A stretch of DNA of 64,000 nt from the NCBI GenBank assembly GCA_009392195.1, contig VFGY01000016.1:62001-126000 (forward strand). The letters run 5' to 3'. The notes beneath the pieces were generated by a model that was given only the letters and a program-made list of their open reading frames with translations, was not told where the DNA came from and did no database searches. This DNA is from SAR202 cluster bacterium. Lineage in GTDB: Bacteria; Chloroflexota; Dehalococcoidia; Lucifugimonadales; OSU-TB39. Position numbers and translations under genes: made by a program. Position 1 is the first letter of the stretch. Each line of letters opens with the position of its first letter. Positions 19,114-27,851 of the stretch are shown one piece after another.

Positions 19114-20786
19114 TTTATCTTTGACCAAGAATCTTTAAGAGGTACTGATCGATTAAAAACCAAATCGGTTGCTTTAGAATCTTTTGAATCAATACAAAAA
19201 TACCCTAATCTTTCGAATTGAAATATATCGCCTGGTTTGGCTTTAGACAAATTGGGTTCAATATAACAGTCATTGAGTACCTCTATTGAATTAGGGTTAA
19301 TATCAAGTAAGAAATTAGTCGATTCATCAGGCTTTTCAGTTAAGAAAAGAGGATTATATATTCTCACTTCAGATTTAATACTTTCTGATTTTGATACCCA
19401 ATGAATTGTTCCTCGCACTTTACGCCCATCTGGTGATTTGCCGCCTTTAGAGTTTGGGTCATAGGTGCATATTAATTCATCTACCTCTCCAGTTTTGGGA
19501 TTATTGATGATTTTAGTGCATGTAATGAAATATGCGTATTTTAATCTTACTTCACTACCCAAAGTTAGCCGATTGAATTTGCGGGGTGGGTCAACCATAA
19601 AATCGTTTCGGTCTATATAGATTTCTTTGGTAAATGGAACTTTACGGTGGCCTGCAGTAACATCTTCCGGATTGTTGATTGCTTCAACGTACTCTATCTG
19701 ATTTTCAGGGTAATTTTCTATTGTAACTTTTAGCGGGTTTAATACTGCTAACGCTCTTTGAGATTTTTTATTTAGGTCTTCGCGCAATGAATGTTCTAAC
19801 AATGATATGTCAATTGTGTTTTGTCTTTTTGCTACCCCGATTTTAGTGCAGAATTGCTTGATTGAATCAGATGTATAACCTCTTCTTCTAAGACCGGACA
19901 ATGTCGGCATTCGAGGGTCATCCCAGCCTTCCACATGATTTTCTTCTACTAGTTTCATTAATTTTCGTTTACTAAGAACAGTAAAAGATAAGTTTAATCT
20001 TGCGAATTCAATTTGTTTTGGATGATGGATTTTTAATTCATCTAGTATCCAGTCATAAAGCTCTCTATGATCTTCAAATTCTAAAGTGCAAATAGAATGA
20101 GTAACTTTTTCTATTGAATCACATTGTCCGTGAGCAAAATCATACATTGGGTATATGCACCATTTATTTTTGGTGCGATGATGTTCAGTATGGATTATTC
20201 TATACAAGACAGGGTCTCTCATATTTAGATTTCCAGATTGCATGTCTATTTTGGCTCTAAGAACTCTACTGCCTTCTTCATATTTGCCCTCTTTCATTCC
20301 TTCAAATAAATTAAGATTTTCTTCTACACTCCTTTCTCTATAGGGACTTTCTTTGCCAGGGTTGATTAAAGTACCTCTAAATTCTCTTATTTGTTCTTGA
20401 GTAAGATCGTCAACATATGCTTTCCCTGATTTTATTAGAGTTACAGCAAATTCATATAGCTTTGGAAAATAATCTGAGGCGAAATAAAGGTGGTTATCTG
20501 AGTTCCAGCCCAGCCACTCGATATCATTTTTTATAGAGTCGACGAAAGTTGTGTTTTCTTTTGTGGGATTCGTATCATCAAATCGAAGGTTGCAGACTCC
20601 ATTAAAATCGTCAGCTAATCCAAAATTTAAAGTTATGGATTTTGCGTGTCCAATATGTAAATACCCGTTTGGTTCAGGAGGGAATCTGGTTATTACTGCG
20701 TCATTTTTTGAATCGTCAACTAGGTCCTTCGTAATTATTTCTTTTATGAAGTTAGTGTTTGTGTTTGTGTTTTTATCGTGATCCAT
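19101..20786 (-). CDS. glnS: Glutaminyl-tRNA synthetase
   Basis: A 561-residue class I synthetase that charges tRNAGln with glutamine. The N-terminal catalytic domain has RFPPEPNGYLHIGHAK with the HIGH signature and the KMSKS-equivalent VLSKRKLMKLV. The ISLLEHSLRED and RAMAVL-like (RALAVLNPLKV) segments mark the transition to the two C-terminal beta-barrels that read the anticodon. Length matches bacterial GlnRS. Having GlnRS means GatB elsewhere in this window is probably needed for Asn-tRNAAsn rather than Gln-tRNAGln (inference). tRNA-Sec lies 77 bases upstream on the same strand, so the two may share transcription. Confidence 0.97.
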   Translation of the reverse strand: MDHDKNTNTNTNFIKEIITKDLVDDSKNDAVITRFPPEPNGYLHIGHAKSITLNFGLADDFNGVCNLRFDDTNPTKENTTFVDSIKNDIEWLGWNSDNHLYFASDYFPKLYEFAVTLIKSGKAYVDDLTQEQIREFRGTLINPGKESPYRERSVEENLNLFEGMKEGKYEEGSRVLRAKIDMQSGNLNMRDPVLYRIIHTEHHRTKNKWCIYPMYDFAHGQCDSIEKVTHSICTLEFEDHRELYDWILDELKIHHPKQIEFARLNLSFTVLSKRKLMKLVEENHVEGWDDPRMPTLSGLRRRGYTSDSIKQFCTKIGVAKRQNTIDISLLEHSLREDLNKKSQRALAVLNPLKVTIENYPENQIEYVEAINNPEDVTAGHRKVPFTKEIYIDRNDFMVDPPRKFNRLTLGSEVRLKYAYFITCTKIINNPKTGEVDELICTYDPNSKGGKSPDGRKVRGTIHWVSKSESIKSEVRIYNPLFLTEKPDESTNFLLDINPNSIEVLNDCYIEPNLSKAKPGDIFQFERLGYFCIDSKDSKATDLVFNRSVPLKDSWSKINQLK

Positions 20787-20863
20787 TTTTTTAGCCTAAC
20801 TTGATTAGGAATATTTTTTGAAATAAATATCCGTCTTGATTAAATTTTAAAATGTTAAACATT

Positions 20864-20961
20864 TGGCGGGAGTGCGAGGGAGTCGAACCCACCACTTTCA
20901 CCGAAGGGTAAAAGCCAACGGATTTGAAGTCCGCAGAGACCACCGGGCCTCATCCACTCCC
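20864..20961 (-). tRNA. selC: tRNA-Sec (anticodon TCA), CCA encoded
   Basis: On the minus strand the 98-base sequence folds as a bacterial selenocysteine tRNA: acceptor GGGAGTG, six-pair D stem GAGGCC/GGTCTC with four-base loop CGGT, anticodon loop CTTCAAA reading UGA, an eight-pair variable arm (CTTTTACC/GGTGAAAG, loop CTTC), T loop TTCGACT, then G73 and encoded CCA. The six-pair D stem and long variable arm separate tRNA-Sec from tRNA-Ser. In the 8+5 acceptor/T helix two pairs are mismatched: G-G at the eighth acceptor position and U-U at the second T-stem position. The organism therefore probably inserts selenocysteine; no selA, selB or selD is in the window. Confidence 0.93.
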
Positions 20962-20978
20962 ACTAATTCTAATATTTT

Positions 20979-21007
20979 ACTATAGATGTAATTTTACTTT
21001 TTTGTAA
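20979..21007 (-). promoter_or_regulatory. Candidate sigma-70-type promoter for tRNA-Sec
   Basis: On the minus strand TTACAA (21002-21007) and TATAGT (20979-20984) are separated by 17 bases. Transcription would begin about 10 bases before the tRNA 5' end at 20961, a normal arrangement for a tRNA gene. Confidence 0.5.
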
Positions 21008-21118
21008 GAGATTTTCATACTAACACCAATATTTGACATAATAACTTAATTTGTACATGAAAAGAGGTGATACATAGGGTTTTTAAGCGAATTGATTTGT
21101 TTTAGCCTTCCCTGAAAC

Positions 21119-21832
21119 TCAATTATTTAATATGCCTGAATCAAGAAGAGCCTTTCTGCTATTTATCGCTTGCGTATATGAGGGGTTTATTGCAATAGCT
21201 TTTTCAAAATCAGCCAGAGCATTTTGATATTCCTCTAGGTGTAGATACATGAAGCCTCGATTATGGTATATATTTGCCCTAAAAGGGAACATCGAATCTG
21301 TTACTTTTACTGAATCATCAATCTCAAGTGCTTTGGTCAAATCATCTACTCCTTTCTGATGATTCGACATCATGTGATAAACAATCCCTCTTCCATGGTA
21401 GGCTTCTATTTTATCTGGGTTAATATCAATTGCTTTTGAGTAGTATTCTATTGCTCTTTCGTATAATCCTAGATTGAAATATGCTATTCCTATTTTGTGA
21501 TACGCACGGTCGTGATTTGGGTCGATTTTAATCGCTGATTGATAGTGTAAGATTGATTCTTGATAAGATTGTGATTGGAAACTAGCATCTCCTCTAGAGA
21601 TATGAATTTCAGGGCTGATAACTGGTGTTTTTATTTTAGTTGTATCCGTTTGTACAGACGGAACAGGTTTTGGGGTTTTTGTTGGTGTTGCAGGAATTAC
21701 AGTTGGTTCTCCAACAATAATCGATGTTGTTACATTGTCTGGTTGATTTTCTTGTTGGCTCTGGTAAATACAACTAGGTAGTAGCATCATTGTTATACTT
21801 ATGATAGGTATTAAAATTAGTTTGATTGACAT
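21119..21832 (-). CDS. TPR-repeat lipoprotein
   Basis: A 237-residue exported lipoprotein: signal peptide with hydrophobic core and lipobox LLPSC, then a Pro/Thr-rich linker (about residues 45-75) that probably spans the cell wall or periplasm. Residues about 78-230 hold four tetratricopeptide repeats with the typical A-Y-x-x-x-G and A-x-x-x-Y-x-x-A-I-x-x-x-P patterns (AYHKIGIAYFNLG, AYHGRGIVYHMM, YHNRGFMYLHL). TPRs bind partner proteins; the partner is unknown. It is the last gene of the minus-strand group beginning with mmdA, 94 bases after mdh, and may have its own promoter. Confidence 0.88.
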   Translation of the reverse strand: MSIKLILIPIISITMMLLPSCIYQSQQENQPDNVTTSIIVGEPTVIPATPTKTPKPVPSVQTDTTKIKTPVISPEIHISRGDASFQSQSYQESILHYQSAIKIDPNHDRAYHKIGIAYFNLGLYERAIEYYSKAIDINPDKIEAYHGRGIVYHMMSNHQKGVDDLTKALEIDDSVKVTDSMFPFRANIYHNRGFMYLHLEEYQNALADFEKAIAINPSYTQAINSRKALLDSGILNN

Positions 21833-21926
21833 TTTTGTCCAAAATAAAGCAAACCTAGCTCGACAACAATAAGGTGATTTAATTGATGTATTTTACAAAC
21901 ATAAAATACCCTAGCTAAGTTCTTAA

Positions 21927-22856
21927 TTAGGAAGTACTCATTATTGAAATCAACTCTCTTACTGAATCAACAGATTTTTCAAATAGGTCTTTTTCCTTTT
22001 CTGTTAATTTGAATTCTACAACTCGTTCAACACCTTTTTGTCCTAATACGACTGGTACTCCTGCATAAACATCGCTCGTTCCATATTCTCCTTGCAAATA
22101 AGCCGTACAGGGAAGTATCTCGTTTTTATCAAACAATATTGATTCAATCATTTGTACCACAGAAGCAGAAGGTGCGTAATATGCGCTTCCAGTTTTTAAA
22201 TAGTTGACTATTTCTGCTCCTCCATCTCTAGCTCTTTGGACTATCTGTTCGAGACGGTCTTCAGGTATTAATTCTGCTATTGGTTTGCCACCGACTATGG
22301 TTTGACCAATTAAAGGTACCATTGTGTCCCCATGACCTCCTAGAACATATGTGGATATAGAGGCTACAGACACATTGAGTTCTTGAGAGATGAATGTACG
22401 GAATCTTGAGGTGTCTAATATACCTGCCATCCCTACGACTCTATTACTTGGGAAACCACTGATTTTATAAGCTTGGTATGCCATCGCATCTAAAGGATTT
22501 GTTACTGGTATTAAAATTGAATCTGGAGAAAGAGCAACAATTTCTTGTACTACTTGAGAAACTATTTTCATGTTTGTAAGTAGTAAATCATCTCTTGACA
22601 TTCCTGGCTTCCTAGCTATTCCCGAAGTTATTACAACTATGTCAGAATTTGCGGTTTCTTTGTAGTCGTTGGAACCGATGATTTGCGCATCGGAACTAGA
22701 AATAGGTCCAGATTCCTGAATGTCTAGAGCTTTTCCTTGTGGTAAACCATCAACTATGTCGATGAGAACTACATCTGAATAGCCTTTATCAAAAATACGC
22801 TGAGCAGTAGTTGCACCTACATTCCCAGCACCAACTACAGTAATTTTATTTCGCAT
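21927..22856 (-). CDS. mdh: Malate dehydrogenase
   Basis: A 309-residue LDH-like malate dehydrogenase interconverting malate and oxaloacetate with NAD. It has the NAD-binding [12 protein letters not shown], the acidic residue VLIDI that selects NAD, the substrate loop [11 protein letters not shown] with the Arg that specifies malate over lactate, the VTNPLDAM segment, and the catalytic His in [17 protein letters not shown] precedes the ATG. It follows icd by 61 bases in an operon with carboxyltransferase genes, so its oxaloacetate could be the carboxyl donor or product of the neighbouring enzyme. Confidence 0.96.
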   Translation of the reverse strand: MRNKITVVGAGNVGATTAQRIFDKGYSDVVLIDIVDGLPQGKALDIQESGPISSSDAQIIGSNDYKETANSDIVVITSGIARKPGMSRDDLLLTNMKIVSQVVQEIVALSPDSILIPVTNPLDAMAYQAYKISGFPSNRVVGMAGILDTSRFRTFISQELNVSVASISTYVLGGHGDTMVPLIGQTIVGGKPIAELIPEDRLEQIVQRARDGGAEIVNYLKTGSAYYAPSASVVQMIESILFDKNEILPCTAYLQGEYGTSDVYAGVPVVLGQKGVERVVEFKLTEKEKDLFEKSVDSVRELISIMSTS

Positions 22857-22917
22857 ATGAATTCTCCTTTTCCTGAACCGGATACATCAATATTTACTTG
22901 GGTTTTGTAGATGTAAA

Positions 22918-24123
22918 TTAACTTCCACCATGTGAATATTGATGCCAAATTGTATTTAATTCCGGATTTTTAATCGTTTCAAGTATATATTTACCGTATT
23001 CTTCACTTGTTGCTCCCGAGTCTCTTCCATTAATTACTAAACGCTTTTCATACATTCCACATACATCAATAGCTTGATTAAGTTTGGAACCTAAATCGAT
23101 AAATCCTATATGGTCAAGTAGCATAGCACCTGCTCTTAAAAGGGAACTAGGATCAGCATGTTTAGCTCTTCCTTCTTTAACCATTCTTGGTGCACTACCA
23201 TGGATTGCTTCAAACATTGCATGAGTTTTGCCTATATTAGCACTACCAGCTGTTCCAACCCCACCTTGGATTTCTGCGGCTTCATCTGTAAGAATATCTC
23301 CATAAAGGTTTGGCATAACTAAAACTTCAAATTGGTTTCTGCGTTTAGTGTCCAACAATTTTGCAGTCATTATATCTATATACCAGGCATCCCAACTTAT
23401 ATCAGGGTAATTACTTGCTACTTTGTTTGCTACTTCCAAGAATTTTCCATCAGTGGTTTTGACGACGTTTGCTTTTGTAACCACGGTAACTTTAGATTTA
23501 CCCGTTTTTTGGGCATGAGCGAAAGCTGCTTCAATGATTCTGGTTGAGCCTGTAGTTGATATTATCCTGAAATCTACTGCTAAATCATCTGTAACGTTAA
23601 TTCCTTGACTGCCTACGGCATATAAGTCTTCTGTGTTTTCTCTGAAAAATGTCCAATCTATATTTTCAGTGGGAATTCTTACGGGTCTAACGTTCGCAAA
23701 TAAATCCAATTCTTTTCTCATAGCAACATTAGCACTTTCTATGTTTGGCCATGGGTCTCCTTTTTCAGGAGTATGTGTGGGGCCCTTTAGTGTAACATGG
23801 CATTTTTTTATTTCTTCCAAAACATCATCTGGGATTGCTTTACCCACCGAAGCCCTATTTTCTATTGTTAGACCTTTAATGTCTCTAAATAATATTTTGC
23901 CCGAGCTTTTTTCTTCTGACAAAAGTTCCTCTAGAACAAACCTTGTAGCATCGCTAATAATTGGTCCTATTCCATCTCCTCCAATCATACCTATGACAAT
24001 AGGATTCACTTGGGAATAATCAATCCAGTCGGCCGAACTTTTAATATTATCAAGCCGGGTTAATTGTTGTTCCAATACTGAAATAAAATGGTCACTTATG
24101 TTTTGTAAATTATGTTTATCCAA
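22918..24123 (-). CDS. icd: Isocitrate dehydrogenase (NAD(P)-dependent)
   Basis: A 401-residue member of the isocitrate/isopropylmalate dehydrogenase family. Visible features are the GGDGIGP loop, the substrate segment ANVAMRKELDLFANVRPVR, the FRENTEDLY motif typical of isocitrate rather than isopropylmalate enzymes, the metal region NLYGDILTDEAA, and HGSAPR in the cofactor site. Cofactor choice cannot be read with certainty. The start is TTG with AAAGGA about 7 bases upstream. It sits 29 bases after the biotin carboxyltransferase gene and before mdh, forming a TCA cluster. Confidence 0.93.
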   Translation of the reverse strand: MDKHNLQNISDHFISVLEQQLTRLDNIKSSADWIDYSQVNPIVIGMIGGDGIGPIISDATRFVLEELLSEEKSSGKILFRDIKGLTIENRASVGKAIPDDVLEEIKKCHVTLKGPTHTPEKGDPWPNIESANVAMRKELDLFANVRPVRIPTENIDWTFFRENTEDLYAVGSQGINVTDDLAVDFRIISTTGSTRIIEAAFAHAQKTGKSKVTVVTKANVVKTTDGKFLEVANKVASNYPDISWDAWYIDIMTAKLLDTKRRNQFEVLVMPNLYGDILTDEAAEIQGGVGTAGSANIGKTHAMFEAIHGSAPRMVKEGRAKHADPSSLLRAGAMLLDHIGFIDLGSKLNQAIDVCGMYEKRLVINGRDSGATSEEYGKYILETIKNPELNTIWHQYSHGGS

Positions 24124-24152
24124 TTTGTTATCCTTTCTCGATTTATTGATTG

Positions 24153-25964
24153 CTAAGATATTACCGCTAATATATCGCCTTTGATTACTGAGTCACCTTC
24201 TTTAAATGATATTTCTGTGACGATTCCTGATTTTGGTGATGATAACGCATTTTCCATTTTCATAGCTTCTAATATTAGTATTGTGTCTCCTTTTGATACT
24301 TGGTCTCCTAGTTGCACGTTGTATTTTGATACAGTCCCAGGCATTGGGGCAAGTAAAATTTCTCCATCGGATTTTTCATTATTATCCTTTATGGGTTCTG
24401 CTGTTATATCATCCTTAGTAATTTTTGGTTTTCGATATACTGGATCTACTTCTACTTCGAAGTGTTGTCCTTCTACAAATACGTTAAAAGTTTTAAGATT
24501 TGAACTTTTTGATGGGGATTTAGTCTCATCATTTTTAGAGATTGTTGGGGTTGATTTCTCTATTTGGTTTTGTGATTCGTCTTTTAAAATAGGATCAATT
24601 CCATGTTTTTGCCTTAGAAATTTCATTCCAGTTGTTGGATAAAGGGTGTATGTCAAAATATCGTCTATATTTTCTGTGATTTCCTTTACTTTTTCAGATG
24701 AGTTATTTAATTCTGGATCAAGTAGGTCGGCTGGTCTAGAATCTTGATTTAGTATGTCTTTAGAATCAACTTGGCTTAATAATTCATCGTCGATTTTCGA
24801 AGGAGATTTGCCGTACATACCTTTTAGATAATTTTGCAACTGAGAACTAATCATCTTATATTTCCCATTCAAAATATTACTGACTGACTGAGTTCCGACC
24901 ATTTGGCTTATTGGTGTGACTAGTGGCGGGTATCCTAGGTCTTTCCGAGTTGATGGGATATCAGCTAGTACATCGTCTAATTTATCTAGCGCATCTAATT
25001 CTCGTAATTGTGAAATTAGATTACTTATCATTCCCCCTGGGATTTGGTGACTTAAAACTTTGGCATCAATTATTGATGCCCTTGGCATTTCTAAATCAGT
25101 TTTGTATTTTTTTAATATGGTTTCTAGTTGGTCTGAAGCTTTATGCAATACTTCCAAATTCAACCCTGAAGCTCGAGAATGATTTTTTAAACTCATAACT
25201 AGTGGCTCGATTGCAGGTTGAGATGTTCTAAGTCCTAAAGGTGATAAACAAGCGTCAACTACATCAACTCCCGCTTCTATAGCTTTCAAAGCTGTCATTG
25301 ATGCCATACCGCTAGTATAGTGAGTGTGTAATTGTAACGGTACTTTGATGCTTTTCTTAAGTTCGGTAAATAAAGTATATGCATCAAAAGGAGAAAGCAA
25401 CCCCGCCATATCTTTTATACAAATACTGTCTGCACCCATACTTTCTAGTGACTTAGCTTTGTTGGTGAAATAATCTAGTGTATAAATTGGTCCACCCATA
25501 CTACCGCCATCAGTTACTGAATAGCATATCGTTAGTTGTAGGTGTTTGTTTACATTTTTGATTGCAGTTGTAGATTTTTCCAAGTTCCTTTCGTCGTTAA
25601 GTGCATCGAAAACTCTAAAAACGTCTATGCCATTGTAAGCAGATCTTTCTATAAATTTTTCTACAACGTCGTCAGCATAATTTCTGTAACCCACAAGAGA
25701 TTGACCGCGCAACAGCATACTTAACGGAGTGTTTTTGATAAGGGATTTAAATCTTTTTAATCTTTCCCAAGGGTCCTCTATCAAATATCTTGTGGCTACA
25801 TCGAAAGTAGCTCCACCCCATACTTCCATAGAATGGAATCCGATAGTATCCATCAGTTCTGCCATTGGCTCCATGTCAGCAGTTTTTAATCGAGTTGCTA
25901 ACAAACTTTGATGGCCATCTCTGAACGTTGTGTCTGTAAATTTCATGCTGGTTTCGTTTAACAT
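24153..25964 (-). CDS. 5S-type pyruvate/oxaloacetate carboxyltransferase fused to biotin domain (PycB/OadA-like)
   Basis: A 603-residue protein. The N-terminal TIM barrel (about 1-300) has DTTFRDGHQSLLATR, the metal His pair LQLHTHYTSG and the CIKDMAG segment with the carbamylated-Lys region of pyruvate carboxylase-like carboxyltransferases. A conserved helical domain follows to about 430, then a Ser/Thr/Lys-rich linker, then a biotinyl domain (about 525-603) with EAMKMEN, biotin on Lys near 569. Alternatives are pyruvate carboxylase subunit B, oxaloacetate decarboxylase alpha, or the 5S plus 1.3S part of a transcarboxylase. Next to a 12S-type gene and without OadB or biotin carboxylase nearby, the last is attractive (inference). 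Confidence 0.92.
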   Translation of the reverse strand: MLNETSMKFTDTTFRDGHQSLLATRLKTADMEPMAELMDTIGFHSMEVWGGATFDVATRYLIEDPWERLKRFKSLIKNTPLSMLLRGQSLVGYRNYADDVVEKFIERSAYNGIDVFRVFDALNDERNLEKSTTAIKNVNKHLQLTICYSVTDGGSMGGPIYTLDYFTNKAKSLESMGADSICIKDMAGLLSPFDAYTLFTELKKSIKVPLQLHTHYTSGMASMTALKAIEAGVDVVDACLSPLGLRTSQPAIEPLVMSLKNHSRASGLNLEVLHKASDQLETILKKYKTDLEMPRASIIDAKVLSHQIPGGMISNLISQLRELDALDKLDDVLADIPSTRKDLGYPPLVTPISQMVGTQSVSNILNGKYKMISSQLQNYLKGMYGKSPSKIDDELLSQVDSKDILNQDSRPADLLDPELNNSSEKVKEITENIDDILTYTLYPTTGMKFLRQKHGIDPILKDESQNQIEKSTPTISKNDETKSPSKSSNLKTFNVFVEGQHFEVEVDPVYRKPKITKDDITAEPIKDNNEKSDGEILLAPMPGTVSKYNVQLGDQVSKGDTILILEAMKMENALSSPKSGIVTEISFKEGDSVIKGDILAVIS

Positions 25965-25967
25965 GTT

Positions 25968-26171
25968 TTAATTATAAAATCCTGTGTGGTTTTTCCATGG
26001 ATTTATTTTGCTTATACGCAACTGATTGTAGTCTGATTCTGTGAAAAGTTTCCATTCATTTAACTTTTTTAGTTGTCGTTTTGAAACAGGCTTGATTTGT
26101 GCTAAATATGCTTCTATAACTGCAGATATAGCGGCTTTCATTTTTATGTCAATATTTACATCTTTGTTCAA
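25968..26171 (-). CDS. Small carboxylase/decarboxylase accessory subunit (epsilon/OadG-tail-like)
   Basis: A 67-residue protein between the two carboxyltransferase genes. Its pattern, an amphipathic helix rich in Ala (AAISAVIEAYLAQ), a basic linker, and a C-terminal NPWKNHTGFYN, recalls the cytoplasmic tail of OadG-type and epsilon subunits ending in S-x-W-x-x-x-G-R. It lacks the N-terminal membrane helix of OadG. The start is TTG overlapping the mmdA stop (TTGA), and the 5S gene begins 3 bases after its stop, so it is translated as part of this unit. A role in holding the 12S and 5S cores together is inference. Confidence 0.6.
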   Translation of the reverse strand: MNKDVNIDIKMKAAISAVIEAYLAQIKPVSKRQLKKLNEWKLFTESDYNQLRISKINPWKNHTGFYN

Positions 26172-27799
26172 AGTGGAATTGTCCCGTGTTTTTTAGGGGG
26201 AAGAGTATCTCGTTTGTTGGCTAGCATATTTAAACCATTGATTATTTTGGTCCTAGTTTCTATGGGGTCAATAACATCGTCGATGATTCCTGTGGAAGCG
26301 GCAACATAGGGGTTCATGAATTTTTCTTCATAATCGTGTATCAATTCGCTTTTAACTTTCTCATCATTTTGAGAGGACTTGATTTTTTTACGATGTATTA
26401 TGTTTACAGCTCCTTCTGCGCCCATAACTGCAAGCTCACCGGTGGGCCATGAATAATTGATGTCTCCCTTTAAATTTTTGCTGCTCATTACAATATAAGC
26501 TCCGCCAAATGCCTTTCTTGTAATCACGCTGATTTTAGGAACTGTAGCTTCAGCATAGGCGTAAATCAATTTAGCTCCATGTCTTATAATTCCATTATGC
26601 TCTTGCAACGTGCCTGGCATAAATCCAGGTACATCTATAAAAGTAACTATAGGGATGTTAAACGCGTCACAAAATCTGACAAATCTTGCTGCTTTTACAG
26701 AGGCGTTAATATCTAACACTCCTGCTAGTCTTGAAGGCTGCTGAGCAACTATACCGATTGATTTGCCTCCCATTCTTGCAAACCCAACAAGTATGTTTGT
26801 AGCATATTTTTGGTGAACTTCCATGAAGTCGTTGTTGTCTACCACTTCAGTTATTATTTCCAACATATCGTATGGTTGATATGAATCGTCTGGTATTATC
26901 GAAGAAAATACCTCACATTTTCTGTCTGGTGGATCAATATTTTCAGTTTCTGGATTTGATTCATCCATATTATTTTGAGGTAAAAATTCAATTAATTGTC
27001 TTATTTGGCTAAAACATTCCTCCTCAGTATTGTTGATAAAATGAGCAACACCGCTTTTTGACGCATGTGTTTCAGCACCTCCAAGTTCTTCATGAGTCAC
27101 TTGCTCTCCAGTTACCGCTTTTATAACTTCTGGCCCAGTTATATACATTTGTCCTATATTCGTAACCATGAATATGAAGTCGGTAAGTGCGGGGGAGTAA
27201 GTGGCACCTCCAGCTGCAGGCCCCAAAATCACTGAAATCTGTGGGATCACTCCTGAAGCCCGGGTGTTTTTTAGGAATATAGAACTGTAACCGGCAAGAC
27301 TGTTCACGCCTTCTTGAATTCGAGCTCCACCCGAGTCAATCAATCCTATAACTGGAGCTCCATTTTGCATTGCTAGGTCCATTATTTTACATATTTTGTT
27401 CGCTACAGCTTCAGATAGTGACCCACCTAACACGGTGAAGTCTTGTGCGTACAGAAAAACAGTTTTATTGTTGATTTTGCCGTAGCCAGTGATTACCGCC
27501 TCACCTAGGAATTTGTTTTTAGCATCATCAAATTCATTAGGCTGGTTCACTAGGAATCGATCAATTTCTTCAAAAGAGCCATCATCTAATAGCAGGTCTA
27601 TTCTTTCTCTGGCGGTTAACTTACCTCGTTCATGTTGAGATTTAATTTTAGCTTCACCACCACTTAATTTTGCCTCGATTGATTTTTGCTTTAGTTGAGA
27701 TAGTTTTTGTTGTGTTTTACTGTTTTGCAATTGATTTGAAATCCTCAATATGGTTTGAAATAATAGTTTCAAGTTATCAAATTGTATTTTAAGTATCAA
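26168..27799 (-). CDS. Acyl-CoA carboxyltransferase, 12S/PccB/MmdA type
   Basis: About 540 residues with the two crotonase-like halves of the carboxyltransferase family. Landmarks are HERGKLTARERIDLLLD near the N-terminus, the oxyanion-hole segments GLIDSGGARIQEGVNSLAGY and FGGAYIVMSSKNL, and ILGPAAGGATYSPALTDF. Family knowledge gives propionyl-/methylmalonyl-CoA as likely substrate. The open frame starts at a TTG without Shine-Dalgarno; a second TTG near 27730, 12 bases after GAGG, fits the usual family N-terminus better, so the start is unsettled. It heads the operon that continues through the small subunit, 5S-biotin protein, icd and mdh. Confidence 0.92.
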   Translation of the reverse strand: MILKIQFDNLKLLFQTILRISNQLQNSKTQQKLSQLKQKSIEAKLSGGEAKIKSQHERGKLTARERIDLLLDDGSFEEIDRFLVNQPNEFDDAKNKFLGEAVITGYGKINNKTVFLYAQDFTVLGGSLSEAVANKICKIMDLAMQNGAPVIGLIDSGGARIQEGVNSLAGYSSIFLKNTRASGVIPQISVILGPAAGGATYSPALTDFIFMVTNIGQMYITGPEVIKAVTGEQVTHEELGGAETHASKSGVAHFINNTEEECFSQIRQLIEFLPQNNMDESNPETENIDPPDRKCEVFSSIIPDDSYQPYDMLEIITEVVDNNDFMEVHQKYATNILVGFARMGGKSIGIVAQQPSRLAGVLDINASVKAARFVRFCDAFNIPIVTFIDVPGFMPGTLQEHNGIIRHGAKLIYAYAEATVPKISVITRKAFGGAYIVMSSKNLKGDINYSWPTGELAVMGAEGAVNIIHRKKIKSSQNDEKVKSELIHDYEEKFMNPYVAASTGIIDDVIDPIETRTKIINGLNMLANKRDTLPPKKHGTIPL

Positions 27800-27851
27800 G
27801 AAAGATTTAAATATAAACTGTAATAAAAATTAAGGTAAGTCGAGTAGCTGG

